From: Vibrio sp. LaRot3
GTDB lineage: Bacteria > Pseudomonadota > Gammaproteobacteria > Enterobacterales > Vibrionaceae
Direction of reading: 5' to 3'
Length of the DNA stretch: 64,000 nucleotides
Assembly (NCBI RefSeq): GCF_027587025.1
Contig: NZ_JAPPTI010000008.1
Location: forward strand, 62,001-126,000
The notes beneath the pieces were generated by a model. It did no database searches and was not told where the DNA came from. It saw only the letters and a program-made list of their open reading frames with translations. The translations under genes were made by a program, and so were the position numbers. Every line of letters begins with the position of its first letter. Positions within the stretch are counted from its first letter, which is position 1. Of this stretch, positions 26,556-35,579 are shown one piece after another.

Positions 26556-27347
26556 GTGACGATTGAACTGTTAATGCTGCTGCTAATGCTTGGTGCATTT
26601 GTTGGCATTATGGCGGGCCTATTAGGCATTGGCGGTGGACTGATTGTTGTTCCTGCTTTGGTATTTCTTCTACCGAAAGCGAACATTGACGCTTCAATTA
26701 CCATGCAGATCGCTTTAGCGACCTCGTTAGCCAGTATTATTATTACCTCAGGATCTTCCGCATTAAATCATCTTAAGCTAGGTAATGTTGATATGTTTGT
26801 CATCAAGTGGTTGATGCCGGGCGTATTGGTTGGCGGCTTCTTAGGGGCAAATGTTGCCGAGTGGATTCCAAGCCATTATTTACCGCGCGTGTTTGGTGTG
26901 ATTGTATTGCTGCTGGCATTGCAGATGCTGCTTAGTATCAACAGCACCAGAGTGAGAACCATGCCAAGCAGCGGAATGACTGTCGTCTGTGGCGCTTTCA
27001 TCGGTATGGTTTCAAGCCTAGCGGGTATCGGCGGGGGCTCGCTTTCGGTACCATTTTTAAATCGTCATGGCGTCGAAATGCGCCGAGCAGTAGGCTCTTC
27101 TTCTGTGTGTGGTTGTGTTATTGCAATATCAGGCATGGTAGGCTTTATCCTACAAGGATACCGCGTCGAAAATTTACCAGAATACAGCGTGGGTTATGTG
27201 TATTTGCCTGTGTTGGCAGCGGTGGCTTCAACCTCTATGTTAACCACTCGTATTGGCGCTAAGCTTGCCTCTACGATGCCCACCGTTGCATTGAAGAAGG
27301 TATTCGCGCTGTTTTTAATTTGTGTTGCGGGAACTATGTTGCTGTAA
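26556..27347 (+). CDS. TSUP (TauE/SafE) family membrane transporter
   Basis: This 263-aa protein with about eight membrane segments has the internal duplication of the TSUP family: GLLGIGGGLIVVPAL near residue 22 and SSLAGIGGGSLSVPFL near residue 155. Family members export sulfite, sulfoacetate or related anions, but the substrate here cannot be read from sequence. The start is GTG at 26556, preceded by AAGGA. It follows ptsP by 28 bp and precedes lgt by 43 bp, so it is probably in the same transcript. Confidence 0.9.
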   Translation: MTIELLMLLLMLGAFVGIMAGLLGIGGGLIVVPALVFLLPKANIDASITMQIALATSLASIIITSGSSALNHLKLGNVDMFVIKWLMPGVLVGGFLGANVAEWIPSHYLPRVFGVIVLLLALQMLLSINSTRVRTMPSSGMTVVCGAFIGMVSSLAGIGGGSLSVPFLNRHGVEMRRAVGSSSVCGCVIAISGMVGFILQGYRVENLPEYSVGYVYLPVLAAVASTSMLTTRIGAKLASTMPTVALKKVFALFLICVAGTMLL

Positions 27348-27390
27348 CACACTCTCAAAAAGAACTTAATAATCTAAGAGTAATCCGTTT

Positions 27391-28209
27391 ATGTCTCAGG
27401 GATATCTAGACTTTCCTAATATTGATCCTGTTCTCTTCTCGATTGGGCCTCTGTCTGTGCGATGGTATGGCCTAATGTACCTAATTGGTTTTATGTTTGC
27501 TTTGTGGCTAGCAAATCGCCGAGCAGATAAGCCTGATAGTGGTTGGACGCGCGATCAAGTTTCTGATCTATTATTTGCGGGTTTCTTAGGTGTGGTCATT
27601 GGTGGCCGTGTTGGCTACGTGCTGTTCTATAACTTTGATCTGTTCCTACAAGACCCATTGTATCTATTTAAGGTTTGGACTGGTGGTATGTCGTTCCACG
27701 GTGGTCTGTTGGGTGTGATTACCGCGATGTTCTGGTATGCGCGTAAGCATGGCCGAACCTTTTTTGGAGTCGCAGATTTTATCGCACCGCTTGTGCCTTT
27801 TGGTTTAGGTATGGGGCGCTTGGGTAACTTCATGAACAGCGAACTTTGGGGACGAGTGACGGATGTACCTTGGGCATTTGTCTTCCCTAATGGTGGGCCT
27901 TTACCGCGTCACCCTTCTCAGCTTTATGAAATGGCGTTAGAAGGTGTGGTGTTGTTCCTAATTTTGAACTGGTTTATCAAAAAGCCACGTCCTCTTGGCT
28001 CTGTGTCAGGGCTATTTTTAGCTGGTTATGGTACATTCCGCTTCATTGTGGAGTACTTCCGTGAGCCAGATGCCCACTTAGGTTTATTTGGTGGTTTTAT
28101 CTCGATGGGACAAATTCTATCGACCCCAATGATCATTGCGGGTGCTCTCATGGTGGTATGGGCCTACAAACGTGGCCATTACAAAGATGAATTACCAAAA
28201 GCGAAGTAA
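27391..28209 (+). CDS. lgt: Prolipoprotein diacylglyceryl transferase
   Basis: Lgt transfers diacylglycerol from phosphatidylglycerol to the lipobox cysteine of prolipoproteins, the first step of lipoprotein maturation. The 272-aa sequence has about seven membrane segments, the Lgt signature [14 protein letters not shown], the essential His region [10 protein letters not shown], and HPSQLYE. It lies just before thyA (9-bp gap), the lgt-thyA pairing known from E. coli. At least five lipoprotein genes in this window encode its substrates. Confidence 0.97.
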   Translation: MSQGYLDFPNIDPVLFSIGPLSVRWYGLMYLIGFMFALWLANRRADKPDSGWTRDQVSDLLFAGFLGVVIGGRVGYVLFYNFDLFLQDPLYLFKVWTGGMSFHGGLLGVITAMFWYARKHGRTFFGVADFIAPLVPFGLGMGRLGNFMNSELWGRVTDVPWAFVFPNGGPLPRHPSQLYEMALEGVVLFLILNWFIKKPRPLGSVSGLFLAGYGTFRFIVEYFREPDAHLGLFGGFISMGQILSTPMIIAGALMVVWAYKRGHYKDELPKAK

Positions 28210-28218
28210 GGGATTGGT

Positions 28219-29070
28219 GTGAAACAGTATTTAGAACTCTGTCAGCGAATTGTTGACCACGGTGAGTGGGTTGAAAACGAACGTACCGGTAAGCGTTGCC
28301 TTACCGTCATTAATGCTGACTTGACGTATGATGTGGCGAACAACCAATTCCCATTAGTGACGACGCGTAAAAGTTTCTGGAAAGCGGCGGTCGCTGAACT
28401 TCTTGGCTACATTCGTGGTTACGACAACGCAGAAGATTTTCGTAAGCTGGGCACTAAAACTTGGGATGCCAACGCGAACTTAAACGACGCTTGGCTAAAC
28501 AATCCTTACCGTAAGGGTGAAGATGACATGGGTCGCGTCTACGGTGTGCAAGGTCGCGCATGGGCAAAGCCAGATGGCGGTCATATTGATCAGCTGCGTA
28601 AGATTGTGGATGACTTAACTCGTGGTGTCGATGACCGCGGTGAGATTCTGAACTTCTACAACCCTGGCGAATTCCATATGGGCTGCTTACGTCCATGTAT
28701 GTATAGCCATCACTTCTCGCTATTGGGTGATACTTTGTATCTCAACAGCACTCAGCGCTCTTGTGATGTGCCGCTTGGCTTGAACTTCAATATGGTTCAA
28801 GTCTATGTCTTCCTAGCAATCATGGCTCAGATCACCGGAAAGAAAGCGGGCGTTGCGTACCATAAGATTGTCAATGCGCACATCTATGAAGATCAACTTG
28901 AACTGATGCGTGATGTTCAGCTAAAGCGTGAACCTCTTGCGCCTGCGACATTCCATATCAACCCAGAAATTAAATCTCTAGAAGATTTAGAAACATGGGT
29001 AACATTGGATGATTTCTGGGTCGAAGGTTATGAGTGTCACGAACCGATCAGATACCCGTTCTCAGTGTAA
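28219..29070 (+). CDS. thyA: Thymidylate synthase
   Basis: ThyA methylates dUMP to dTMP using methylene-tetrahydrofolate. The 283-aa sequence has RTGKRCLTV, the dUMP-binding [18 protein letters not shown] and a catalytic Cys in [11 protein letters not shown]. This active-site context differs from the common PPCH motif, as in a subset of gammaproteobacterial ThyA proteins. The start is GTG at 28219 with AAGGGA upstream. It is the last gene of the rppH-ptsP-TSUP-lgt-thyA run and is followed by a terminator. Confidence 0.96.
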   Translation: MKQYLELCQRIVDHGEWVENERTGKRCLTVINADLTYDVANNQFPLVTTRKSFWKAAVAELLGYIRGYDNAEDFRKLGTKTWDANANLNDAWLNNPYRKGEDDMGRVYGVQGRAWAKPDGGHIDQLRKIVDDLTRGVDDRGEILNFYNPGEFHMGCLRPCMYSHHFSLLGDTLYLNSTQRSCDVPLGLNFNMVQVYVFLAIMAQITGKKAGVAYHKIVNAHIYEDQLELMRDVQLKREPLAPATFHINPEIKSLEDLETWVTLDDFWVEGYECHEPIRYPFSV

Positions 29071-29092
29071 CGCGCTTAATTGATTGATGAAG

Positions 29093-29117
29093 CCGCCTCT
29101 ATCGAGGCGGTTTTTTT
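29093..29117 (+). terminator. Terminator after thyA
   Basis: CCGCCTC-tatc-GAGGCGG followed by seven T residues is a canonical Rho-independent terminator 23 bases after the thyA stop. The next 160 bases, up to the nptA terminator, show no recognisable element. Confidence 0.92.
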
Positions 29118-29276
29118 ATGCGTGGTATTTACAACACAATGTTAGACCTCAAATGCAATCGCATTCAGGCGCAGGGCAAAGTGGGGGAGTAAGTTAACTC
29201 AGTAAGAGTATCGAGCTCGGCAGTGAGAGCGGTTGTGTGACGATGTTAGATGAAAAGGTAGGGATTGAGCCCACTT

Positions 29277-29312
29277 AAAATGAAAAAGCCCGCAACCAAG
29301 GTTGCGGGCTTT
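29277..29312 (-). terminator. Terminator after nptA
   Basis: AAAGCCCGCAACC and GGTTGCGGGCTTT form a 13-bp perfect inverted repeat around two bases, and on the minus strand it is followed by TTTTTCATTTT. It ends the nptA transcript 25 bases after the stop. Confidence 0.92.
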
Positions 29313-29336
29313 GAATATGCGATGGTAACTGGTTGC

Positions 29337-30485
29337 TTAAGCAGTTAGCGCTAGGATAGTACCCGGCATGATGATGAATACTGCCAGTAGGTAAGCTGCG
29401 ACAACCGCTTTGTTCTTCACTGCCATGTCAGAGATGAAGTCAGCGCCTTTCACTGGTAGTTCACGTAGGAACGGGATACCAAAGATGAAGATAGTCGACA
29501 TTAGGTTGAACACTAGGTGTACTAGAGCAATCTGTAGTGCGAATACCGCGAACTCACCTGATACTGCAGTTGCTGCAAGAAGCGCTGTAATACATGTACC
29601 GATGTTAGCACCTAGCGTGAATGGGTAAACGTCACGAACTTTAAGAACACCCGAACCTACTAGTGGAACCATTAGGCTAGTTGTTGTTGAAGACGACTGA
29701 ACTAGCACTGTCACGATAGAACCAGAAACGATACCGTGAATAGGGCCACGACCGATAGCGTTCTTAAGGATTTCACGAGCACGACCAACCATTAGGCTCT
29801 TCATTAGCTTACCCATAACAGTGATAGCGACGAAGATAGTTGCGATACCTAGTACGATAAGTAGAACACCACCAATAGTGTCACCAAATGTCGCTAGAGG
29901 CTCTTTAATCGCACTTACAACAGGTTTAGTGATTGGTTTGATGAAGTTCATACCCTTCATGCTCATATCACCAGTAGCTAGAAGTGGTGATACTAACCAG
30001 TGAGATGCCTTCTCAAGGATGCCGAACATCATCTCTAGCGGTAGGAAGATCACTACAGCTAATAGGTTAAAGAAGTCGTGGATAGTTGCACTTGCAAACG
30101 CACGCTTAAACTCTTCTTTACAGCGAACGTGACCAAGTGAAACAAGAGTATTTGTTACTGTTGTACCGATATTAGCACCCATAACCATAGGGATAGCGGT
30201 TTCTACCGGTAGGCCGCCTGCTACAAGGCCAACAATAATAGAAGTAACTGTACTAGAAGATTGAATTAACGCTGTTGCTACTAGACCGATCATTAGGCCT
30301 GCTACTGGGTGAGACGCGAATTCAAATAGCACCTTAGCCTGATCGCCAGTTGCCCATTTAAAACCACTGCCTACCATAGATACCGCTAGAAGTAGCAAGT
30401 ACAACATGAATGCCAAGTTAGCCCAGCGCAACCAGCGAGCAGTGCTCGAGATTGGTGCTGCTGTAGAAGTAGCTTGGTTCATCAT
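29337..30485 (-). CDS. nptA: Na+/phosphate cotransporter NptA
   Basis: NptA imports phosphate with sodium. The 382-aa membrane protein shows the two inverted-repeat QSSS motifs of the NaPi-II family, ALIQSSSTVTSI and VLVQSSSTTTSL, and the repeated MGANIGTTVTN / LGANIGTCITA. I start it at the ATG at 30485, which has GGAG seven bases upstream; the open frame runs 35 codons further but that part lacks a ribosome site. A second ATG follows directly at 30482. Vibrio cholerae has the same gene next to nhaR. Confidence 0.93.
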   Translation of the reverse strand: MMNQATSTAAPISSTARWLRWANLAFMLYLLLLAVSMVGSGFKWATGDQAKVLFEFASHPVAGLMIGLVATALIQSSSTVTSIIVGLVAGGLPVETAIPMVMGANIGTTVTNTLVSLGHVRCKEEFKRAFASATIHDFFNLLAVVIFLPLEMMFGILEKASHWLVSPLLATGDMSMKGMNFIKPITKPVVSAIKEPLATFGDTIGGVLLIVLGIATIFVAITVMGKLMKSLMVGRAREILKNAIGRGPIHGIVSGSIVTVLVQSSSTTTSLMVPLVGSGVLKVRDVYPFTLGANIGTCITALLAATAVSGEFAVFALQIALVHLVFNLMSTIFIFGIPFLRELPVKGADFISDMAVKNKAVVAAYLLAVFIIMPGTILALTA

Positions 30486-30894
30486 AATTTTCTCCGTTGG
30501 ACCGTTAAAACGTTGTTTGGTCGGTATGTTTAATCTGAGGGCGATACTAGAGAGGAAATATTTCAGTAATATTACAGTTATGTGTAACAAAGCGATTTTT
30601 ATGACCAGGACAAAAAATAGCCTGTAATTCGTGTTTTACACTCTGTTTAAGTTGTTGATTTTTAATGTTTAAAAAGCATTTTTTCTTTTGATGCTTGGCT
30701 CACAAATTATTAAGAAATTTACTGGAATTTGTTTTTATTCTCGCTGTTAGATGACATTTGGCTGTCATATTTGAATTTAATATTTCGGTTTAATTATTGG
30801 TTTTCGATTTTAACTTCGAAAATTACGAACTATTGTTGTCATCTAGTACTTTTGTTATAACCTAGTGAGTTGTTCAATCAGGCGATATCCGGAT
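30486..30894. promoter_or_regulatory. Divergent nptA / nhaR control region
   Basis: This 409-bp A+T-rich region holds a palindrome ATGACA-n6-TGTCAT at 30751-30768 and a further TTGTCAT at 30836-30842. The palindrome has the size expected of a LysR-type or similar dimer site, and either neighbour could be the target. I see no full Pho box for nptA and no other gene. Confidence 0.35.
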
Positions 30895-31785
30895 ATGTCT
30901 CACTTAAATTACAACCATCTCTATTATTTTTGGATGGTATGCAAACAAGGCTCTGTCACCAAAGCGGCGGAAGCGTTGTTTCTTACTCCGCAAACAGTGA
31001 CCGGGCAGATTAAATCTTTAGAAGAGCGTTTAGATGGCAAGTTAACGAAACGTAATGGTCGTAGCGTCGAGCCCACAGAGTTAGGGCAACTGGTGTTTAA
31101 GTATGCCGACCGCATGTATGGCCTTAGCTATGAAATGCTTGATATCGTCAACTACAGCCAGCGCTCGAACTTGTTGTTTGACGTGGGCGTCGCAGATGCA
31201 TTGTCTAAGCGCTTGGTGAGTAAAGTACTGCTAACCACGGTACCTGATGATAACAGTATCCATCTTCGCTGTTTTGAATCGACTCACGAAATGTTGTTGG
31301 AGCAACTCTCCCAACACAAGTTGGATATGATTCTATCTGATTGCCCAGTTGATTCAGGTAAAAGCCCGGGTCTATATAGCAAAAAGCTTGGTGAAAGCCG
31401 GATGAGCTTTTTCTGTTCCGGTAATGTGGATGATGTAAATTTTCCTGCTGTTTTAGAGCAACGTAAGTTGTTAATTCCGGGTAGCCGAACAGCAATGGGG
31501 CGTAAAGTGCTTGAGTGGTTCGATCGCCAAGGTATTCAGCCCAATATTTTGGGTGAATTTGATGATGTCGCGTTAATGAAAGCCTTTGCACGTTATCATC
31601 ATGATGTGATTTTTTTAGCGCCGACTCTATATATGTCTGAAGTTGGTGATGACTTGCCATTACAGCTCATTGGCCACATCGATGAATTAAAAGAAGAGTA
31701 TTACGTTATCTTTGCCGAACGTATGATCCAACATCCCGCGGTAAAAAATGTCTGTGATGCGAACTTTAGCAAGCTGTTTAATTGA
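30895..31785 (+). CDS. nhaR: LysR-family transcriptional activator NhaR
   Basis: NhaR activates the Na+/H+ antiporter gene nhaA in response to sodium in E. coli. I use the ATG at 30895, which gives [13 protein letters not shown] as in other NhaR proteins; an in-frame GTG lies 30 bases upstream. The helix-turn-helix region is [20 protein letters not shown], and the core [17 protein letters not shown] and [18 protein letters not shown] is nearly identical to the E. coli protein. nhaA is not adjacent: the neighbours are nptA (sodium-coupled) and hlyU. Confidence 0.94.
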   Translation: MSHLNYNHLYYFWMVCKQGSVTKAAEALFLTPQTVTGQIKSLEERLDGKLTKRNGRSVEPTELGQLVFKYADRMYGLSYEMLDIVNYSQRSNLLFDVGVADALSKRLVSKVLLTTVPDDNSIHLRCFESTHEMLLEQLSQHKLDMILSDCPVDSGKSPGLYSKKLGESRMSFFCSGNVDDVNFPAVLEQRKLLIPGSRTAMGRKVLEWFDRQGIQPNILGEFDDVALMKAFARYHHDVIFLAPTLYMSEVGDDLPLQLIGHIDELKEEYYVIFAERMIQHPAVKNVCDANFSKLFN

Positions 31786-31791
31786 CATTTT

Positions 31792-31819
31792 TTGACCAAT
31801 TCGGTAAATCGGGTATTAG
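31792..31819 (+). promoter_or_regulatory. Candidate hlyU promoter
   Basis: TTGACC (31792-31797), 16 bp and TATTAG (31814-31819) make a reasonable sigma-70 promoter in the 116-bp gap between nhaR and hlyU, leaving a leader of about 75 nt. Confidence 0.45.
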
Positions 31820-31901
31820 GAATAGAATAATTCGGGGTAAGCGCCCTTAATCATTACAAATAGATGTGTAGAAATATGGTTGTTCTCAGGAGTGCTCCCT
31901 T

Positions 31902-32198
31902 ATGAACGTACAAGAGATGGAAAGAAATTCAGCGCAAGCCGTTGTGCTATTAAAAGCCATGGCGAATGAGCGTCGTTTGCAAATATTGTGTTTGCTGCAC
32001 AATCAAGAGCTATCGGTGGGTGAGCTCTGTGGCAAGCTTCAGTTAAGCCAATCGGCGTTATCGCAGCATCTTGCTTGGTTGCGTCGTGATGGGTTGGTGA
32101 ATACTCGTAAAGAAGCACAAACGGTCTATTACACGTTGAGCAGTGAAGAAGTTAAAGCGATGATTCATTTACTGCATGGCATGTACTGCGAAGCTTAA
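31902..32198 (+). CDS. hlyU: ArsR/SmtB-family regulator HlyU
   Basis: HlyU activates toxin genes in vibrios by displacing the silencer H-NS (V. vulnificus rtxA1, V. cholerae hlyA). The 98-aa sequence is a winged-helix protein with recognition region LSQSALSQHLAWLRRDGLV. It lacks the metal-binding cysteines of classical ArsR proteins but keeps the two Cys of HlyU, here C30 and C96, proposed to act as a redox switch in V. cholerae. A third Cys, C43 in VGELCGKL, is extra. AGGAGTG precedes the ATG. No toxin gene lies in the window. Confidence 0.93.
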   Translation: MNVQEMERNSAQAVVLLKAMANERRLQILCLLHNQELSVGELCGKLQLSQSALSQHLAWLRRDGLVNTRKEAQTVYYTLSSEEVKAMIHLLHGMYCEA

Positions 32199-32262
32199 GT
32201 TCGCTGCAGTCTTGAATCTTGTTTCGTTGCGATGAGATTGAGAAGAGCAAAAAAAAGATATA

Positions 32263-32288
32263 AAAAAACCGGCCAAGGCCGGTTTTTT
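32263..32288. terminator. Bidirectional terminator between hlyU and rpsT
   Basis: AAAAAACCGGCC-aa-GGCCGGTTTTTT is a perfect inverted repeat with A and T runs on both sides. It can end both the hlyU transcript (plus) and the convergent rpsT transcript (minus). Confidence 0.93.
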
Positions 32289-32311
32289 CTTTACTGGGAA
32301 TCAGAGTTCTA

Positions 32312-32572
32312 TTATAGAGCTTTGATTGCAGCAGCAAAGCGAGACTTATGACGAGCTGCTTTATTCTTGTGAATAAGGCCTTTAGTCGCCATACGGTCTA
32401 GTAGAGGTGTAACTGCAGTGAATGCAGCAGTTGCAGCTTCTTTGTCGCCTGCTTCAATAGCAGCAACAGTTTTCTTCATGTAAGTGCGCATCATAGAACG
32501 ACGGCTAGCATTGTGCTGGCGACGTTTCTCAGCTTGGATAGCGCGCTTCTTAGCAGATTTACTATTTGCCAA
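32312..32572 (-). CDS. rpsT: 30S ribosomal protein S20
   Basis: S20 binds 16S rRNA early in assembly of the small subunit. The start is a TTG codon at 32572, giving (M)[20 protein letters not shown], 86 aa; GGGAG lies just upstream. The frame runs five codons further upstream but the family begins here. A rare UUG start is also used by E. coli rpsT, where it is tied to autogenous control by S20, so the same regulation is likely. The sequence is basic and helical throughout, as expected. Confidence 0.97.
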   Translation of the reverse strand: MANSKSAKKRAIQAEKRRQHNASRRSMMRTYMKKTVAAIEAGDKEAATAAFTAVTPLLDRMATKGLIHKNKAARHKSRFAAAIKAL

Positions 32573-32619
32573 GGGTCTAACTCCCAAAAACTTAGTTCGG
32601 TGACAATTTAAGGGCGAGG

Positions 32620-32648
32620 ACTATCCCTCATTTGCGCCTAAATGTCAA
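32620..32648 (-). promoter_or_regulatory. rpsT promoter
   Basis: On the minus strand, perfect TTGACA (complement of 32643-32648), a 17-bp spacer and GATAGT (complement of 32620-32625) precede a G+C-rich discriminator CTCGCCC. This is the layout of a strong, stringently controlled ribosomal-protein promoter. It lies about 50 bases before the UUG start. Confidence 0.8.
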
Positions 32649-32832
32649 ATGATTTGTGCAAAAACCAGTCTGAACCAAACAATTTTTGGATTAGACGGGG
32701 CTTCGCGGTTAAGATGGCGGGGATTCTATCAGTATTTTTTTTTCAATGCTAATACTTATCTGCTTACATCACGACTTTCATAGAAGTAAATGGGCAGATA
32801 GAGCGTAGCATTGACGTGTCTTAGGGGTAATT

Positions 32833-34395
32833 GTGAGTAAACGTCTGCTCAAGTCTGGCATGATAGTTAGTGCTATGACTTTGATTTCTCGTGTATTAGG
32901 TTTAGTGCGCGATGTGGTTGTCGCAAATTTAATGGGGGCGGGTGCCAGCGCTGACGTCTTTTTCTTTGCCAACAAAATTCCTAACTTTTTGCGCCGTCTA
33001 TTTGCTGAAGGGGCATTCTCGCAAGCTTTTGTCCCAGTACTGACTGAGTACCATGCGAGTGGCGATATGGATAAAACGCGCCAGTTAATTGCGCGAGCGG
33101 CCGGTACACTCGGTGTGATTGTCTCGATAGTGACTTTACTTGGTATACTTGGTTCGGGTGTCGTCACAGCGCTGTTTGGTTTTGGTTGGTTCCTTGATTG
33201 GATGAATGGCGGACCATCGGCTGAAAAATTTGAGCTGGCTAGCTTCATGCTCAAAATTACCTTTCCTTATTTATGGTTCATCACCTTTGTTGCGCTCTCC
33301 GGTGCGATTCTCAATACAATGGGTAAGTTTGCGGTGTCCTCTTTTACCCCCGTATTCCTCAATGTGATGATCATTTTGTCTGCTTGGTTTATCGCCCCTC
33401 AATTGGCACAACCAGAAGTAGGTTTAGCCATCGGCGTCTTCCTAGGTGGCTTGGTTCAGTTCTTATTCCAAATCCCTTTCCTTATTAAAGCAGGCGTGAT
33501 GGTCAAACCTAAATGGGGTTGGCGCGATCCGGGTGTGGTAAAAATTCGCACTCTGATGATCCCAGCTTTGTTTGGCGTGTCTGTCAGCCAAATTAACTTG
33601 CTGTTTGATACCTTTATTGCCAGTTTCTTAGAAACCGGATCAATCAGTTGGCTCTATTACTCTGACCGCTTGCTTGAGTTCCCACTTGGTTTGTTTGGTA
33701 TAGCCATCGCGACGGTGATTCTGCCTGCGTTATCGCGTAAACACGTTGACGCTCACAGTGAGGGTTTTGCTTCAACGATGGATTGGGGCGTGCGTATGGT
33801 GATGCTACTAGGCTTACCGGCCATGTTAGGTTTGATGGTATTGGCAAAACCAATGCTAATGGTGTTGTTTATGCGTGGTGAATTCTCTCCGCAAGATGTT
33901 CATCAAGCTTCATTATCATTGTTCGCCTATGCTTCAGGCTTACTTAATTTCATGCTGATTAAAGTGCTCGCTCCGGGTTACTACTCTCGCCAAGATACTA
34001 AAACACCAGTGAAATACGGCATCATAGCCATGGTGTCTAACATGGTATTTAACGCTATTTTTGCATGGTTCTATGGTTATGTTGGCCTTGCTATGGCAAC
34101 GGCGCTGTCGGCGTTTGTCAACATGGCGCTTCTATATAGAGGCCTTCATTTGCAAGGTGTTTATAAGTTAACCAAAACGACCTTGTTGTTCGCAGCTCGG
34201 TTAGTGGTTGCTGGTGGCGCTATGGTAGCGATGATCCTTTGGCAGTTAGAAGAAATGAGTGTTTGGCTAACTTGGAGCTTTTCTGAGCGCGTAATGTGGT
34301 TGGCGATCTTGATTGGTTTGGGGGCGGGTATCTATCTGCTGACCTTACTTATCTTGGGCGTGCGATTAAAAGACTTAAAAGCGGCGACCGAATAA
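32833..34395 (+). CDS. murJ: Lipid II flippase MurJ
   Basis: MurJ (MviN) flips lipid II across the inner membrane for peptidoglycan synthesis. The 520-aa sequence has about 14 membrane segments and the typical N-terminus SRVLGLVRDVVVANLMGAG with the conserved Arg, then FFFANKIPNFLRRLFAEGAF. The start is GTG at 32833 with AGGGG upstream. It is divergent from rpsT and precedes ribF, the rpsT-murJ-ribF-ileS-lspA order common in gammaproteobacteria. Confidence 0.96.
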   Translation: MSKRLLKSGMIVSAMTLISRVLGLVRDVVVANLMGAGASADVFFFANKIPNFLRRLFAEGAFSQAFVPVLTEYHASGDMDKTRQLIARAAGTLGVIVSIVTLLGILGSGVVTALFGFGWFLDWMNGGPSAEKFELASFMLKITFPYLWFITFVALSGAILNTMGKFAVSSFTPVFLNVMIILSAWFIAPQLAQPEVGLAIGVFLGGLVQFLFQIPFLIKAGVMVKPKWGWRDPGVVKIRTLMIPALFGVSVSQINLLFDTFIASFLETGSISWLYYSDRLLEFPLGLFGIAIATVILPALSRKHVDAHSEGFASTMDWGVRMVMLLGLPAMLGLMVLAKPMLMVLFMRGEFSPQDVHQASLSLFAYASGLLNFMLIKVLAPGYYSRQDTKTPVKYGIIAMVSNMVFNAIFAWFYGYVGLAMATALSAFVNMALLYRGLHLQGVYKLTKTTLLFAARLVVAGGAMVAMILWQLEEMSVWLTWSFSERVMWLAILIGLGAGIYLLTLLILGVRLKDLKAATE

Positions 34396-34498
34396 TATCT
34401 CCAAGCACCTCAATAGGTAGCACTTGAAATCATCGCTGCTGCCTATTGATGCCTTATCCGTGAAGTAAGTTATTCTCGCCGAACAGTACATCTTGAGG

Positions 34499-34527
34499 TT
34501 ACTTGGATCTTAGGATTGGTATATAAT
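34499..34527 (+). promoter_or_regulatory. Candidate promoter of the ribF operon
   Basis: A consensus -10 TATAAT (34522-34527) lies 17 bp after TTACTT (34499-34504), about 50 bases before the ribF ATG, in the 184-bp gap after murJ. The remaining gap shows no hairpin terminator. Confidence 0.6.
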
Positions 34528-34579
34528 CCGTCAGTTTCACGCAGTGTAAATTAGAAAACAGGGCATTAAGCACGTTCCC

Positions 34580-35515
34580 ATGGAATTAATCCGAGGTATT
34601 CAAAATATAAAACCACACCATCAAGGATGTGTGTTGACCATAGGAAACTTCGATGGCGTTCATCTTGGCCATCAAGCGGTATTAGAACAAGTTTCTCAGC
34701 AAGCTGAACAACTTGGCTTGCCATCTATGGTGATGACATTTGAGCCTCAGCCTTTAGAACTGTTTGCTAAAGAAAAAGCGCCAGCTCGATTAACACGGTT
34801 ACGTGACAAGTTTGTTCAGCTGAGCAAACTCGATATCGACCGCTTACTTTGTGTGAGTTTTAACACCCATTTTGCTCATTTGACTGCTGAGCAGTTTATT
34901 AGTGACTTGTTGGTCAAGCGATTGGGTGTTAAGTTTCTGGTAGTTGGTGATGACTTCTGCTTTGGCCGTGGTCGTAAAGGTAACTTTGCGATGCTAGAGC
35001 AAGCTGGTAAAGAATATGGTTTTGAAGTCGTGAGCACTCAAAGCTTCTGTTTGCAGCAATTACGCGTAAGCAGCACAGCTATTCGTGAAGCATTAGCCAG
35101 TGATGATTTAGCCTCAAGCAAAGAGATGTTAGGTCGTGACTACAGTATTAGTGGGCGAGTATCCCACGGACGCAAGTTAGGAAGAACGATTGGTTTTCCT
35201 ACTGCGAATATCCCGCTTAAGCGCTGCGTTTCTCCGGTTTCAGGTGTATACGTAGTGGAAGCTTTAGGTCTTGGAGAACAAGCCATTGGCGGGGTGGCAA
35301 ACATTGGTAACCGGCCTACGGTAAATGGTGTTCGCCAACAATTAGAAGTACACTTATTCGACTTTCAAGCTGACCTATACGGTAAACAGCTGGAAATTGT
35401 ACTTTTACATAAACTTCGTAATGAAGAAAAATTTGCTTCGTTTGAAGCACTAAAACAACAAATTGAATTGGATGCTGAGGCAGCAAGGGTGTGGCTGCGT
35501 CAGCTTAAAGGTTAA
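34580..35515 (+). CDS. ribF: Bifunctional riboflavin kinase / FAD synthetase
   Basis: RibF phosphorylates riboflavin to FMN and adenylylates FMN to FAD. The N-terminal adenylyltransferase has GNFDGVHLGH (22-31) and VGDDFCFGRGRKG. The C-terminal riboflavin kinase (about 185-311) has GRKLGRTIGFPTANI. Length 311 aa is normal. It precedes ileS by 64 bp. Its products serve the FMN and FAD enzymes in this window, such as GltB, GltD and CysJ. Confidence 0.97.
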   Translation: MELIRGIQNIKPHHQGCVLTIGNFDGVHLGHQAVLEQVSQQAEQLGLPSMVMTFEPQPLELFAKEKAPARLTRLRDKFVQLSKLDIDRLLCVSFNTHFAHLTAEQFISDLLVKRLGVKFLVVGDDFCFGRGRKGNFAMLEQAGKEYGFEVVSTQSFCLQQLRVSSTAIREALASDDLASSKEMLGRDYSISGRVSHGRKLGRTIGFPTANIPLKRCVSPVSGVYVVEALGLGEQAIGGVANIGNRPTVNGVRQQLEVHLFDFQADLYGKQLEIVLLHKLRNEEKFASFEALKQQIELDAEAARVWLRQLKG

Positions 35516-35579
35516 ATGGTTTAGTCCACCATTTAGCATAATGTCTAACTTTCGCCCAACATAACGGAATTAAGAATCG

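Noticed and set aside
30751..30768. Pho box for nptA
   Set aside because: Only one CTGTCAT-like unit lies in each orientation, and the 11-bp direct repeat required for PhoB is missing. The site is also about 270 bases from the nptA start.
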